A stretch of 64,000 nt of DNA from an uncultured Alistipes sp. (GTDB lineage Bacteria; Bacteroidota; Bacteroidia; Bacteroidales; Rikenellaceae). Below are positions 9,326-18,331 of the stretch, piece after piece. Below the pieces are notes generated by a model, which had not been told where the DNA came from, did no database searches, and saw only the letters and a list, made by a program, of their open reading frames with translations. Position numbers and translations under genes: made by a program. Where the stretch lies: positions 19,303 through 83,302 of the forward strand of contig CAJTYA010000014.1 of assembly GCA_910583985.1 (NCBI GenBank), read 5' to 3'. The number at the start of each line of letters is the position of its first letter. Within the stretch, counting starts at the first letter, position 1.

Positions 9326-10063
9326 CTACCGACGGGCGATCCGACGCAGCAGCGGTTCGACTTCGTCGTAGGGGATGCGGTATTCCATATCGCCGAACGC
9401 ATACGGCGCGATGCGGTACGGATCGTAGCGCATCGTGACGCCGGAGCTGTCGATACCTATATTCCGGGGCAAAGGTAAGCGATCCGGTGCAACTAACAAA
9501 ACGTCCCCGGAAAGACCTTTGTCGAAAAGCATCTTTTCGAACGCGACGCGGTTAAGCGCCCTCATGCGGACCGTATCGACGAACAGGTCGGCGGCTTCGA
9601 GCCGCCGGCCGTCGCGCAGGTCGAAATTCATGATTTTCACCCGCATATCGCTGTGCGCCCCGCCCGTCAGCACATAGGTTTGGAGCCGCACGGACGCCAC
9701 GCGTCCGCAGGTGCGGACCCATCCCGTCGCCCTCAGATCGTAAGGCGACGACGACCCGTAGAGCGAGTCCCTGTGACGGAACGCCAGCAGCGAATCGACC
9801 GCCTCGGCCAGCGGGACGGAATCGGCCACGCCTTCGATACCGAAGACCGAGTGCAGGTAGGCCTCGATCGCCCGATTGACGGAATCCGCCACCGCGCCGC
9901 CCACGGCCCGCGGATAGGCGATTTCCATATAGTCGTTCCCGGCCACATACGGCGAAGGGGGCAGCGAGCGGTATTCCCATTCGACGCCCTCGTGCGCACA
10001 GCCTCCGAGCAGCAGGACGAACAGTATCCCCAAGACGAATCGTTTTCCCGTATCGTTTTTCAT
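9326..10063 (-). CDS. RsiV-like lipoprotein with DUF4163/DUF3298-type domains
   Basis: A 245-residue predicted lipoprotein. The signal peptide ends in the lipobox LLGGC (Cys22). The mature part resembles the PdaC-like DUF4163 plus DUF3298 arrangement of RsiV and related proteins: YRSLPPSPYVAGNDYMEIAYPRAVG, SLQTYVLTGGAHSD-like TYVLTGGAHSDMRVKIMNFDLRDGRRLEAADLF, and an ending GDMEYRIPYDEVEPLL. Function in this group is not known. RsiV itself is an anti-sigma factor that binds lysozyme, but this protein has no cytoplasmic anti-sigma part, so that role should not be transferred. Its ATG overlaps the aroK stop (ATGA at 10060-10063), which implies translational coupling. purL follows. Confidence 0.8.
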   Translation of the reverse strand: MKNDTGKRFVLGILFVLLLGGCAHEGVEWEYRSLPPSPYVAGNDYMEIAYPRAVGGAVADSVNRAIEAYLHSVFGIEGVADSVPLAEAVDSLLAFRHRDSLYGSSSPYDLRATGWVRTCGRVASVRLQTYVLTGGAHSDMRVKIMNFDLRDGRRLEAADLFVDTVRMRALNRVAFEKMLFDKGLSGDVLLVAPDRLPLPRNIGIDSSGVTMRYDPYRIAPYAFGDMEYRIPYDEVEPLLRRIARR

Positions 10064-10587
10064 CGGTCGCGGTTTTCCAGATAACGTTCCACATGGCCGG
10101 CGATATAGGCGTCGCTCACGCCGTCGCAGCCGATGATGAGTTTCGACTGCAGATAGAAAGCCTCGCGCCGGGCGAGGTTGTCCCGGATGAATCCTTCGAG
10201 TTCTTCGGGTGTCTTGTCCTTGAGTAGCGGTCGCTTGGCCTTGCCGTGTTCAAGACGCGCGGCCAACTTTTCGGGACTCATCTGGAAATAGACGGTCAGC
10301 CCCGCCCGGTTCATGCAGGCCATGTTGTCGAAAAAACAGGGGGCACCGCCGCCCGTCGCCACGACGGCATCCGGTCCGGCCCCGGCGACGAGCTCCGAAA
10401 GCACGTCCCGCTCCAGTTCGCGGAACCGCTCCTCGCCCTCGGAAGCGAAGATTTCCCGCACGCTCCGGCCGCAACGCTGTTCGAGCAGCGCATCCGTATC
10501 CAGAAAGCGGAAACCGAGCCTGCGGGCCAACGCCCGACCGATCGAGCTTTTCCCGCATCCCATATAGCCGACCAAAAACACCAACAT
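10060..10587 (-). CDS. aroK: Shikimate kinase
   Basis: A 175-residue kinase that phosphorylates shikimate in the chorismate pathway. It has P-loop GYMGCGKS (7-14), the DTD motif (30-32) that binds magnesium and shikimate, the shikimate-binding Arg56 in ERFRELE, GGG at 79-81 and the lid arginine in RPLL (119-122). Length and motif spacing are typical. It lies 77 bases after parC and overlaps the lipoprotein gene by 4 bases (ATGA), so it belongs to the leftward run. Confidence 0.95.
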   Translation of the reverse strand: MLVFLVGYMGCGKSSIGRALARRLGFRFLDTDALLEQRCGRSVREIFASEGEERFRELERDVLSELVAGAGPDAVVATGGGAPCFFDNMACMNRAGLTVYFQMSPEKLAARLEHGKAKRPLLKDKTPEELEGFIRDNLARREAFYLQSKLIIGCDGVSDAYIAGHVERYLENRDR

Positions 10588-10664
10588 CGTTTCCTCGTTA
10601 CCTTAAATATTTATCGTATCCGTGACGGACGGCGCTTTCCCGGCCCGCCCGGTTCCGGTTCCGG

Positions 10665-13469
10665 TCAGAAGAGTTCCATCTGCCGGGTATCGTCCTCGTC
10701 CGATCCGTCGGAGGGGACGGCATCGTCCGAAAGATCGCCTTCCGGCGCCGTTACCGCATCCTGTGGCACGGCTTCCTGAGCTCCGGCCGCTCCGCCGTCA
10801 TTTTCTTCCGTCTCTTCCCCTTCGGGCAGAGGCTCCGGCACGGGGTCCTTGTCCAACGGTTCGCCGAAGACGACGCGTTCCACCGTCAGCGTAGTCAGGC
10901 GCTTGCCCTTGGCCCGGTGGCTCTTGACGCCGATGAACGCCTCGACGTCGACCGTATCGTCGGGCCGGCCGGCATGCGGACCTCCGTACACGACGAGCAG
11001 TTGCGGATAGCGGTCGCCGCTGATGGCCGTCAGGGACGACCCGGTCGTCTCGTCCACGAAATGCTGCATCTTGTCGCTCGGCTCGGCGGCGAAGCGTTTC
11101 ACGTAGTAATAGTTCTGCTCCCCGTCGAAATAGACGACCGAGTAGACGCGTCCGCCGTCGTACTTCTCGACGCGCACGGTGTCTTCGGGGAAGTGGACGC
11201 CCAGATCGTAGTTCGCCGTATAGTATTGTCCCTTGCCCGTCATGACGATGAGCCTGTCGCCGCCGACGAATTCGCCCAGCGGCGTGCCGCGTCCGTCGGT
11301 ATTCAGCCGGCGGATTTCGTCGTCGTACCACACCTGTATGCCGCCCAGCGTCGAGGCGCCCCGTTCCTTGAGCACGATCTTGTGGATGGCATACCGCGAG
11401 AACAGATTGCCCTGCGACTGACGGCCCTTGATGGCCAGTTCGCCGAAATTCAGATCCACGATGAGCTTCTTGAGCCGGGGCCGGGGCTTGAAATAGACTT
11501 TCAGGATTTCGGCCTCGCCGTTGGGATTGACGCTCATGTAGAGGATTTCGCTGCGGGGCGTGCCTTTGGTGATGTCGTACTCGCGGTCGCGGGTGATGCC
11601 CTTGATCGCGCAGCGCTTCATCATCAGCGGCCCGCCCTGTCCGTCGCGGTAGAGCACGTTGTAGATCGTGCGCTCGTCGTTGCGCTTGAAAATGCCGATA
11701 TAGTGGATGTTCTTGGCGAAAAACGCCTTCTCGGTCACTTTCGTGATGATGTATTTTCCCTCTTTGGTGAAAAGGATCACGTCGTCGATGTCCGAGCAGT
11801 CGCATACGAACTCGTCCTTGCGCATGGCCGCGCCGATGCCGAAGAAACCCTCCTTGCGGTCGACGTACAGCTTGGCGTTGGCCACGACCACCTTCGTCGC
11901 CTCGATCGAGTCGAACTCCCGGAGCTCGGTTCGGCGCTCGCGCCCCTTGCCGTACTTTTCCTTGATGCGCAGGAAATAGTTCACGGCATAGTCGGTCAGG
12001 TGATTCAGATCGTGTTTCACCTGTTCGATCTCCTCCTCGACACGGGCGATATGTTCGTCGGCCTTGAACGAATCGTAGCGCGAAATGCGGATCATGCGCA
12101 GTTCGGTCAGCCGCACGATGTCGTCCCGCGTGATTTCGCGCCTCAGCAAATGGGCGAAAGGCTCCAGTCCCTCGCCGACGGTGGCATAGGCGGCTTCGCG
12201 CGAGGTCGCCTCTTCGAGCCGGAGGTATATCTTGTTCTCGATGAAGATCTTTTCGAGCGAGGACATGTGCCAGTCCGCTTCGAGCTCCTCCATCCGGATT
12301 TCGAGCTCGCGCCGCAACAGCTCGCGCGTATGCTCGGCGCAACGCCTCAGGATTTCCCGCACGCCCATGAAATGGGGTTTCTCGTCCATGATGACGCAGG
12401 CGTTCGGCGAAACGGACACTTCGCAGTCGGTGAAGGCATAAAGCGCATCAATCGTGCGGTCCGACGACTCGTCGTTGCTGACGTGGATGATGATCTCGAC
12501 CTGATCGGAGGTGTTGTCGTCGACCTTTTTGATCTTAATCTTCCCCTTGTCGTTAGCCTTGATGATCGATTCTTTGATCGACTCGGTCGTCGTTCCGTAA
12601 GGAATTTCGGTGATGGCCAGCGTGCGCTTGTCGATCTTGTTGATCTTCGCGCGGATCTTGACGGCCCCGCCCCGCAGTCCGTCGTTGTAGCGCGTGACGT
12701 CCGCCATCCCGCCGGAGGGGAAGTCGGGCCACAGCTCGAACGGTTCGCCGCGCAGACAGGCGACGCTCGCATCGATCAGCTCATTGAAATTGTGCGGCAG
12801 GATTTTGGAAGCCAGTCCCACGGCGATGCCCTCCACCCCTTGGGCCAGCAGCAGCGGAAACTTGACGGGCAGCGTGACGGGCTCTTGGTTGCGCCCGTCG
12901 TAGGAAAGCATCCATTCGGTGACCTTGGGGTTGAACACCACGTCCAGCGCGAAGCGCGACAGGCGGGCCTCGATGTAACGCGGCGCGGCCGCACCGTCGC
13001 CGGTCAGCGTGTTGCCCCAGTTTCCCTGACAGTCGATGAGCAGGTCTTTCTGTCCGAGCTGGACGAGCGCATCGCCGATCGAGGCGTCGCCGTGCGGGTG
13101 GTACTGCATCGTCGAACCGATGATGTTGGCCACCTTGTTATAGCGTCCGTCGTCGAGTCTTTTCATCGCATGCAGAATGCGCCGCTGCACGGGCTTGAGC
13201 CCGTCCTCCACATGGGGCACGGCCCGCTCCAGAATGACGTAAGAGGCATAGTCGAGGAACCAGTCCTTGTACATGCCCGTGAGCTTGCGCCGGTCGGGCA
13301 CATCGGCCGTCAGGCGGCCGTACTTGCCCGCCGGCACGATTTCCGCGCTTTCTGCTGCGGAAGCCTCCGCAGCAGGGTTTTCCCCGGAAGAGGTCTCCGG
13401 CGGCGTCGGTCCGCCCGAAGCCGGATTCTTCGTTTCGCCGGAGTCCGTATATCGGTCTTTAAAGTCCAT
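10665..13469 (-). CDS. parC: DNA topoisomerase IV subunit A (ParC type)
   Basis: A 934-residue DNA-cutting subunit of type IIA topoisomerase. ATG 13467-13469 is chosen over an in-frame TTG two codons upstream, because ATG is preferred and lies 31 bases after the parE stop. A disordered tail of about 50 residues precedes the catalytic core VILERAVPHVEDGLKPVQRRIL. YHPHGDAS and GNWGN follow, and the active-site tyrosine is Tyr165 in AAAPRYIEARLS. The C-terminal beta-pinwheel region lacks the QRRGGKG GyrA box, which argues for topoisomerase IV rather than gyrase. An acidic tail ends in RQMELF, which resembles a sliding-clamp-binding pentapeptide. It directly follows parE. Confidence 0.93.
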   Translation of the reverse strand: MDFKDRYTDSGETKNPASGGPTPPETSSGENPAAEASAAESAEIVPAGKYGRLTADVPDRRKLTGMYKDWFLDYASYVILERAVPHVEDGLKPVQRRILHAMKRLDDGRYNKVANIIGSTMQYHPHGDASIGDALVQLGQKDLLIDCQGNWGNTLTGDGAAAPRYIEARLSRFALDVVFNPKVTEWMLSYDGRNQEPVTLPVKFPLLLAQGVEGIAVGLASKILPHNFNELIDASVACLRGEPFELWPDFPSGGMADVTRYNDGLRGGAVKIRAKINKIDKRTLAITEIPYGTTTESIKESIIKANDKGKIKIKKVDDNTSDQVEIIIHVSNDESSDRTIDALYAFTDCEVSVSPNACVIMDEKPHFMGVREILRRCAEHTRELLRRELEIRMEELEADWHMSSLEKIFIENKIYLRLEEATSREAAYATVGEGLEPFAHLLRREITRDDIVRLTELRMIRISRYDSFKADEHIARVEEEIEQVKHDLNHLTDYAVNYFLRIKEKYGKGRERRTELREFDSIEATKVVVANAKLYVDRKEGFFGIGAAMRKDEFVCDCSDIDDVILFTKEGKYIITKVTEKAFFAKNIHYIGIFKRNDERTIYNVLYRDGQGGPLMMKRCAIKGITRDREYDITKGTPRSEILYMSVNPNGEAEILKVYFKPRPRLKKLIVDLNFGELAIKGRQSQGNLFSRYAIHKIVLKERGASTLGGIQVWYDDEIRRLNTDGRGTPLGEFVGGDRLIVMTGKGQYYTANYDLGVHFPEDTVRVEKYDGGRVYSVVYFDGEQNYYYVKRFAAEPSDKMQHFVDETTGSSLTAISGDRYPQLLVVYGGPHAGRPDDTVDVEAFIGVKSHRAKGKRLTTLTVERVVFGEPLDKDPVPEPLPEGEETEENDGGAAGAQEAVPQDAVTAPEGDLSDDAVPSDGSDEDDTRQMELF

Positions 13470-13500
13470 GGTCAAATCGCTTTCTCTTGTTGGCTCGGTA

Positions 13501-15354
13501 TCATATCAGGTCTTCGACATAGTCGGCTTCGACGCGCAGGTTGCCGATGATGAAGCCCTGCCGTTCGTTCGAGTTTTTCCCCATGTAAAATTCCAGCAGG
13601 TCGGAAACGGGGTCCTCCTTGGTCATGCGGACCTTGTCGAGCCGCATGTTCTCGCCGATGAACTCCTTGAATTCGTCGGCCGAAATTTCGCCCAGACCTT
13701 TGAACCGGGTGATTTCGGGATTGGGCCCCAGACTGCCGACGGCCCGCAGACGTTCGTCCTCGTTGTAGCAATAGCGCGTCTCCTTCTTGTTGCGCACGCG
13801 GAAGAGCGGGGTCTGCAGGATATAGAGGTGCCCCGAACGGATGACGTCCGGGAAAAACTGCAAGAAGAACGTCATCAGCAGCAACCGGATGTGCATGCCG
13901 TCGACATCGGCATCGGTGGCGATGATGATCTTGTTGTAGCGCAGGTTGTCCATGTCCTCCTCGATGTTGAGGGCCGCCTGCAACAGGTTGAACTCTTCGT
14001 TCTCGTAAACGATCTTCTTGGTCAGGCCGTAGCAGTTGAGCGGCTTGCCCCGGAGGCTGAAGACGGCCTGCGTATTGACGTCGCGCGACTTGGTGATCGA
14101 ACCGCTGGCCGAGTTCCCCTCCGTAATGAAGATCATCGACTCCTCGGCCCGGTCGTGCCGGTCGTTGAGGTGGATGCGGCAGTCCCGGAGCTTCTTGTTG
14201 TTGAGGCTCACCTTTTTGGCCATCTCGCGGGCCTTTTTCTGGATGCCGGAAATCGCCTTGCGCTCCTTTTCGCTCTCTTGGATCTTCTTGAGCAGCACGT
14301 CGGCCGTTTCGGGATGCTTGTGCAGGTAGTTGTCGAGTTCGGTCTTGAGAAAATCGACGACGAAATTCCGCACCGTCGGGCCCTCCGGCCCCATGTCCTT
14401 GGAACCGAGCTTGGTCTTGGTCTGCGATTCGAACATCGGTTCCTCGACCTTGACGCTGATGGCGGCGATGACCGATGTGCGGATGTCGGCCGCATCGAAG
14501 TCTTTGCGGTAGAACTCCTTGATCGTCTTGGCGATCGCCTCGCGGAAAGCGGCCTGATGGGTCCCGCCCTGCGTGGTGTGCTGGCCGTTGACGAACGAAT
14601 AGTAGGTTTCGCCGTAGCCGTGGCCGTGCGTGATGGCCACCTCGATGTCCTCGCCCTTGAGGTGGACGGGGGCATAGAGCGGTTCCTCGTTGAGGTTCTC
14701 CTGCAACAGATCGAGCAGACCGTTGCGCGAGACGAAGCTCTGCCCGTTGATGCGGATGGTCAGTCCGGCGTTCAGGTAGGTGTAGTTGCGCACCATCGAC
14801 TCGACGTATTCGAAGTGGTACTCGTAGAGGCCGAACACGCTTTCGTCCGCCAGAAACGACACCTCCGTCCCGTTCTTGGCCGAAACGCCGCTCTCGCTCG
14901 TATCCGAGACCTCCTCGCCCGCCTCGAACCGCACGCAACGGGCCTCGCCGTCGCGCACGCTCCGGATCGTGAATTCGCTCGAAAGAGCGTTCACGGCCTT
15001 GATACCCACGCCGTTGAGACCGACGGATTTTTTGAAGGCCTTCGAATCGTACTTGGCTCCGGTATTCATTTTCGAGGCTACGTCCACTAATTTGCCCAGC
15101 GGAATGCCCCGACCGTAGTCGCGCACGGTCACTCTTTTGTCTTCGGCGATGGTGATGTCGATGCACCGGCCGAACCCCATCATGTATTCGTCGATGGAGT
15201 TGTCGAGCACCTCCTTGATGAGGATGTAAATCCCATCGTCGGCCGACGTGCCGTCGCCCAGTTTGCCGATGTACATACCCGGCCTGCGCCGGATATGCTC
15301 TTTCCAGTCCAGCGTCCGGATATGTTCGTCCCCGTAGTCTGCTGCGATACCCAT
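13501..15354 (-). CDS. parE: DNA topoisomerase IV subunit B (ParE type)
   Basis: A 617-residue ATPase subunit of topoisomerase IV. The GHKL ATP site includes KEVLDNSIDEYMMG, VRDYGRGIPLGK and VGLNGVGIKAVNALS. The transducer carries the ATP-contacting QTKTKLGS. The TOPRIM part has ITEGNSASGS and IIIATDADVDGMHIRLLLM, and the end has ITRFKGLGEISADEFKEF. The short length without the gyrase-type insert fits ParE. It starts at ATG 15352-15354, 36 bases downstream of plsC, and is followed at once by parC, so the two subunits are made together. Confidence 0.94.
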   Translation of the reverse strand: MGIAADYGDEHIRTLDWKEHIRRRPGMYIGKLGDGTSADDGIYILIKEVLDNSIDEYMMGFGRCIDITIAEDKRVTVRDYGRGIPLGKLVDVASKMNTGAKYDSKAFKKSVGLNGVGIKAVNALSSEFTIRSVRDGEARCVRFEAGEEVSDTSESGVSAKNGTEVSFLADESVFGLYEYHFEYVESMVRNYTYLNAGLTIRINGQSFVSRNGLLDLLQENLNEEPLYAPVHLKGEDIEVAITHGHGYGETYYSFVNGQHTTQGGTHQAAFREAIAKTIKEFYRKDFDAADIRTSVIAAISVKVEEPMFESQTKTKLGSKDMGPEGPTVRNFVVDFLKTELDNYLHKHPETADVLLKKIQESEKERKAISGIQKKAREMAKKVSLNNKKLRDCRIHLNDRHDRAEESMIFITEGNSASGSITKSRDVNTQAVFSLRGKPLNCYGLTKKIVYENEEFNLLQAALNIEEDMDNLRYNKIIIATDADVDGMHIRLLLMTFFLQFFPDVIRSGHLYILQTPLFRVRNKKETRYCYNEDERLRAVGSLGPNPEITRFKGLGEISADEFKEFIGENMRLDKVRMTKEDPVSDLLEFYMGKNSNERQGFIIGNLRVEADYVEDLI

Positions 15355-15390
15355 AATTCTTTCCTCCGTCCGGTTTCGTACCCGACGACT

Positions 15391-16131
15391 TTATTTTCTT
15401 TTTTCCGTTTCCTTCTCCTGCCGGAGCGCCCGAAGCGCCTCTTTCATCGCGGCTTCGGTCTGTGCGGCCAGTGCCCGGACCTCGCCGGCGGCCACCCGTT
15501 CGGGTTCGACGGGGTCGAGCACCCGCACGCGGAACGTGTGCGGCATGCGCAGTCTCCATCCGTCGATGAGGTCCCAGTTTCCGTCCAGCACGACCGGCAG
15601 AATGCCCGTCCCGGCGTTTTTGGCCACATAGAAGGCTCCGTCCTTGAACCGGCCGATCTCGCCGGTCCGGGTGCGCGTGCCTTCGGGGAAAACGATGACC
15701 GACGTGCCCCGCTCCAGACGTTCGGCCGTGCGCTCCATCATCCGCTTGGCGCTGCGCCTCGACCCGCGCTCGACGGGAATATCGCCGTGCATGCGTAGCA
15801 CCCACCCGAAGATCGGCATGCGCTGCACCTCCTTTTTCGACACCCATTTGAAATTGAGCGGCAACACGTACATCAGCGGAATGTCGAGCATCGACTGGTG
15901 GTTGGTCACGACGACCCACGGCCGGCTCCGGTCGATCTTCTCCCTGCCCTCGACCCGGATTTTCCACGCCGGACAGAGCCGGAAGATGGTAAGGGCCCAC
16001 AGACGGGACGCCCGGTGAAGCAGCGCCCGCTCCCTGTCGAACGGTACCGTCAGAAAGAACAGGACCGCGAACGGGATGAAATAAGTCACGGTAAAAAGAA
16101 CCAATACGAAGTAATACAGAACGGAGGCCAT
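15391..16131 (-). CDS. plsC: 1-acyl-sn-glycerol-3-phosphate acyltransferase
   Basis: A 246-residue membrane-associated acyltransferase that makes phosphatidic acid from lysophosphatidic acid. An N-terminal hydrophobic segment spans about 5-30. Motif I is NHQSMLD (77-83) with the catalytic His-Asp pair, followed by FKWVSKKEVQRMPIFGW, motif II around DIPVERG, and motif III FPEGTRTR (148-155). The tail is Arg/Lys/Glu-rich. It is the first gene of the long leftward run. Upstream, about 16161-16168, lies a near-match to a leftward -7 box (TAAACTTG, one base off consensus). Confidence 0.92.
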   Translation of the reverse strand: MASVLYYFVLVLFTVTYFIPFAVLFFLTVPFDRERALLHRASRLWALTIFRLCPAWKIRVEGREKIDRSRPWVVVTNHQSMLDIPLMYVLPLNFKWVSKKEVQRMPIFGWVLRMHGDIPVERGSRRSAKRMMERTAERLERGTSVIVFPEGTRTRTGEIGRFKDGAFYVAKNAGTGILPVVLDGNWDLIDGWRLRMPHTFRVRVLDPVEPERVAAGEVRALAAQTEAAMKEALRALRQEKETEKRK

Positions 16132-16446
16132 GTCGATGCGGTTTTCCCCATAATAAACCTTGCAAGTTTAACACATTTTTTCGACTTTTCCGACCATCCG
16201 GAGCAGGTTTTTATCAACATCCGGCCCCGAATCCGAAGATCGGCAGGCCTGTCGCCGGCCCGCTCCGACCGGACGTTTTTCCCCTGCCGGCGGACGGGAA
16301 AATGCCCGGAAGACACCCCTTTCGGCTCCGGAGATACGGGGAGCGGAACCGGCCGCAGCGGCCGATTCCCAAGAAGCTCGGAGAGGGCGCAAAATGCCGG
16401 CGAAATTTTGGCGATTCCGAAAAATCTCGGATATTTGTATTTCGTG
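16132..16446. other. Divergent spacer between plsC and the polyprenyl synthase
   Basis: 315 bases between divergent genes, so promoters for both directions should lie here. Leftward, CAAGTTTA at about 16161-16168 reads TAAACTTG on the minus strand, one mismatch from TAnnTTTG. Rightward, ATATTTGTA sits just before the start codon at 16447 and is only a partial match. No small gene or RNA was recognised. Confidence 0.4.
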
Positions 16447-17436
16447 ATGAAGGACGCAGCCAAAATTACCCTCGAAGAGATCCAACGCCCGATAGCCGAA
16501 AAGATCCGCGGCTACGAGGAATACATCGCCTCGACGTTGCACAGCGACAACAAGTATGTCGCCTCGATCAACCGGTACATCCTCGGCAATCGGGGCAAAC
16601 AGCTCCGTCCGCTGCTGGTGCTGCTGAGTGCGGCCCTGCACGGCGAAATCGGCCGGAGGACCTACATGGGCGCCTCGCTCGTCGAAATGATCCACACCGC
16701 CTCGCTCATCCACGACGACGTGGTGGACGAAGCCTATGTCCGCCGCAGCGCTCCTTCGGTCAACGCGCTGTGGCATTCGCGCACGGCCGTGCTCATCGGC
16801 GACTACATCTTCGCCCGCACCTACCACGTCTGCCTGCAGAACGAGGGCTGGGACATGCTCACCGAGGTGACGCGGTCGATCCACGAAGTGAGCGAAGGCG
16901 AGCTCATCCAGACCGAGCAGACCGAGAAACTGGCCATGACGCGCGCCATCTACTTCGACATCATCTATAAGAAAACGGCCGCCCTGCTGGGTGCCTGCGG
17001 AGCGACGGGCGCCATTTCCGTCGGAGCGGACGAAGAACAGACAGCCCGGATGCGGGCTTTCGGCGACAATCTGGGCATCGCTTTCCAGATCAAGGACGAC
17101 ATACTGGACTTCTCGCCGATGGAGGTGACCGGCAAGCCCTCCGGCGGCGACATGCGCGAACGCAAGATCACGCTCCCGCTGCTGCACGTGCTGGAGCAAA
17201 GCCCCGAAAAGGAGCGCAAGAGGTTGATCGCGAAGTTGAGCGACGTGCGCAATACGCCCCGGAACGTGGACTACCTCTGCCGCGCCGTCGTCGAGGGCGG
17301 CGGCATCGAACACGCCTCCCGCTGCATGGCCGAATACAAGGACAAGGCGATGACCTACCTCGAAACCTATCCCGAATCGGACATACGGCGCTCGCTCGCA
17401 GGATTCGCCGAATTCGTGCTTTCGAGGGACAAATAA
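16447..17436 (+). CDS. Long-chain trans-polyprenyl diphosphate synthase (octaprenyl type)
   Basis: A 329-residue class I prenyltransferase that likely makes the isoprenoid side chain of menaquinone. The first Asp-rich motif is DDVVD (90-94, within LIHDDVVDEAYVRR) and the second is DDILD (217-221, within FQIKDDILDF). GNRGKQLRPLL (about 48-57) binds isopentenyl diphosphate. ATG 16447 is preferred because the long frame upstream (from 15898) lies antisense over plsC and has no family similarity. Product chain length cannot be read from the sequence. rsmG follows 117 bases later behind its own promoter-like element. Confidence 0.92.
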   Translation: MKDAAKITLEEIQRPIAEKIRGYEEYIASTLHSDNKYVASINRYILGNRGKQLRPLLVLLSAALHGEIGRRTYMGASLVEMIHTASLIHDDVVDEAYVRRSAPSVNALWHSRTAVLIGDYIFARTYHVCLQNEGWDMLTEVTRSIHEVSEGELIQTEQTEKLAMTRAIYFDIIYKKTAALLGACGATGAISVGADEEQTARMRAFGDNLGIAFQIKDDILDFSPMEVTGKPSGGDMRERKITLPLLHVLEQSPEKERKRLIAKLSDVRNTPRNVDYLCRAVVEGGGIEHASRCMAEYKDKAMTYLETYPESDIRRSLAGFAEFVLSRDK

Positions 17437-17505
17437 CCCTGCGGGCGGCCGCGCAAGCGCCGGGCGGCATTCCGCACGTGCCGCAGCGGTTCGCGAAAAA
17501 TGCCG

Positions 17506-17513
17506 TACCTTTG
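17506..17513 (+). promoter_or_regulatory. Bacteroidota -7 box for rsmG
   Basis: TACCTTTG matches TAnnTTTG exactly and lies 40 bases before the rsmG ATG. It also shows that an in-frame ATG at 17500 is not the start, since the promoter overlaps it. Confidence 0.65.
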
Positions 17514-17553
17514 CCGCACCGGCTTTCTTCCGGCCGGGCCGAAATTTCAACCG

Positions 17554-18177
17554 ATGGAACAGATTCTCGCATATTTTCCCGCTCTGAGTCAAGAGCAGAT
17601 CCGGCGTCTGGAGATGCTCGAAGGGCTGTACAGGGAATGGAACCAGCGCATCAACGTCGTCTCCCGCAAGGACATCGATCGGCTCTACACAAGGCATGTG
17701 CTGCACTCGCTCGCCATCGCCAAGGTCTGCGCGTTCCGGCCCGGCGCTCGGATTCTGGACGTGGGTTGCGGGGGCGGATTTCCGGGCATTCCGCTGGCCG
17801 TTCTCTTTCCCGAAGCGAACTTCACGCTCGTGGATTCGATCGGCAAGAAAATCCGTGTCGTCGAGGAGGTGGTCCGCAGCACGGGCCTCGGCAACGTCAC
17901 GGCGATCCACGGCCGAGCCGAACGGGTCGACGGCCTTTTCGACTTCGTCGTCAGCCGGGCCGTCACCGAAATGAAGCCCTTCATCGGATGGATCTGGAAC
18001 AAAATCGAGCGGGGCGAACGGGCCGGAGAACGTCCCAACGGCATCCTCTACCTCAAGGGCGGAGACCTCCGCGAAGAACTCGCGGCGACGGGCAGGCCCT
18101 ACGAGCTCTTTCCGGTCGGCGATTTTTTCGACGACGATTTCTTCGAAACCAAAAAGGTCGTCTACTTCCGCAGGTAG
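17554..18177 (+). CDS. rsmG: 16S rRNA (guanine-N7) methyltransferase RsmG
   Basis: A 207-residue SAM-dependent methyltransferase that modifies G527 of 16S rRNA. Loss of this enzyme gives low-level streptomycin resistance in other bacteria. The SAM site is LDVGCGGGFPGIPLA (68-82), followed by LVDSIGKKIRVVEEV and VSRAVTEMKPFIGW. An earlier in-frame ATG at 17500 would place the start inside the promoter box at 17506-17513, so ATG 17554 is chosen. The gene stands between the polyprenyl synthase and rpmH. Confidence 0.95.
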   Translation: MEQILAYFPALSQEQIRRLEMLEGLYREWNQRINVVSRKDIDRLYTRHVLHSLAIAKVCAFRPGARILDVGCGGGFPGIPLAVLFPEANFTLVDSIGKKIRVVEEVVRSTGLGNVTAIHGRAERVDGLFDFVVSRAVTEMKPFIGWIWNKIERGERAGERPNGILYLKGGDLREELAATGRPYELFPVGDFFDDDFFETKKVVYFRR

Positions 18178-18197
18178 TCTACCGCACTGACCTGCTG

Positions 18198-18232
18198 TCG
18201 GATAAAAGTTGCCGAAAAATCGGATAAAAGTT
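18198..18232 (+). repeat. 13-bp direct repeat upstream of rpmH
   Basis: TCGGATAAAAGTT occurs at 18198-18210 and again at 18220-18232, exactly 22 bases apart (about two helical turns). The second copy runs into the TTTG at 18233-18236 that fits the -33 element of the rpmH promoter. Confidence 0.75.
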
Positions 18233-18262
18233 TTTGTATAAAACAAAAATGTTTTACCTTTG
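18233..18262 (+). promoter_or_regulatory. rpmH promoter
   Basis: TTTG (18233-18236), an 18-base spacer, then TACCTTTG (18255-18262). This is one of the best Bacteroidota-type promoters in the window. The transcript would start near 18270, about 60 bases before the rpmH ATG. Confidence 0.8.
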
Positions 18263-18331
18263 CACACCGCTGCCGCATGTGAGAGTCGGCCGCGAGAAGC
18301 AGGAAATGAAAATATAAAAACATAAAGCGCA

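Noticed and set aside
16168..18267. Leftward 699-codon open frame opposite the polyprenyl synthase and rsmG
   Set aside because: It spans two well-supported genes on the other strand and has no recognisable motif.
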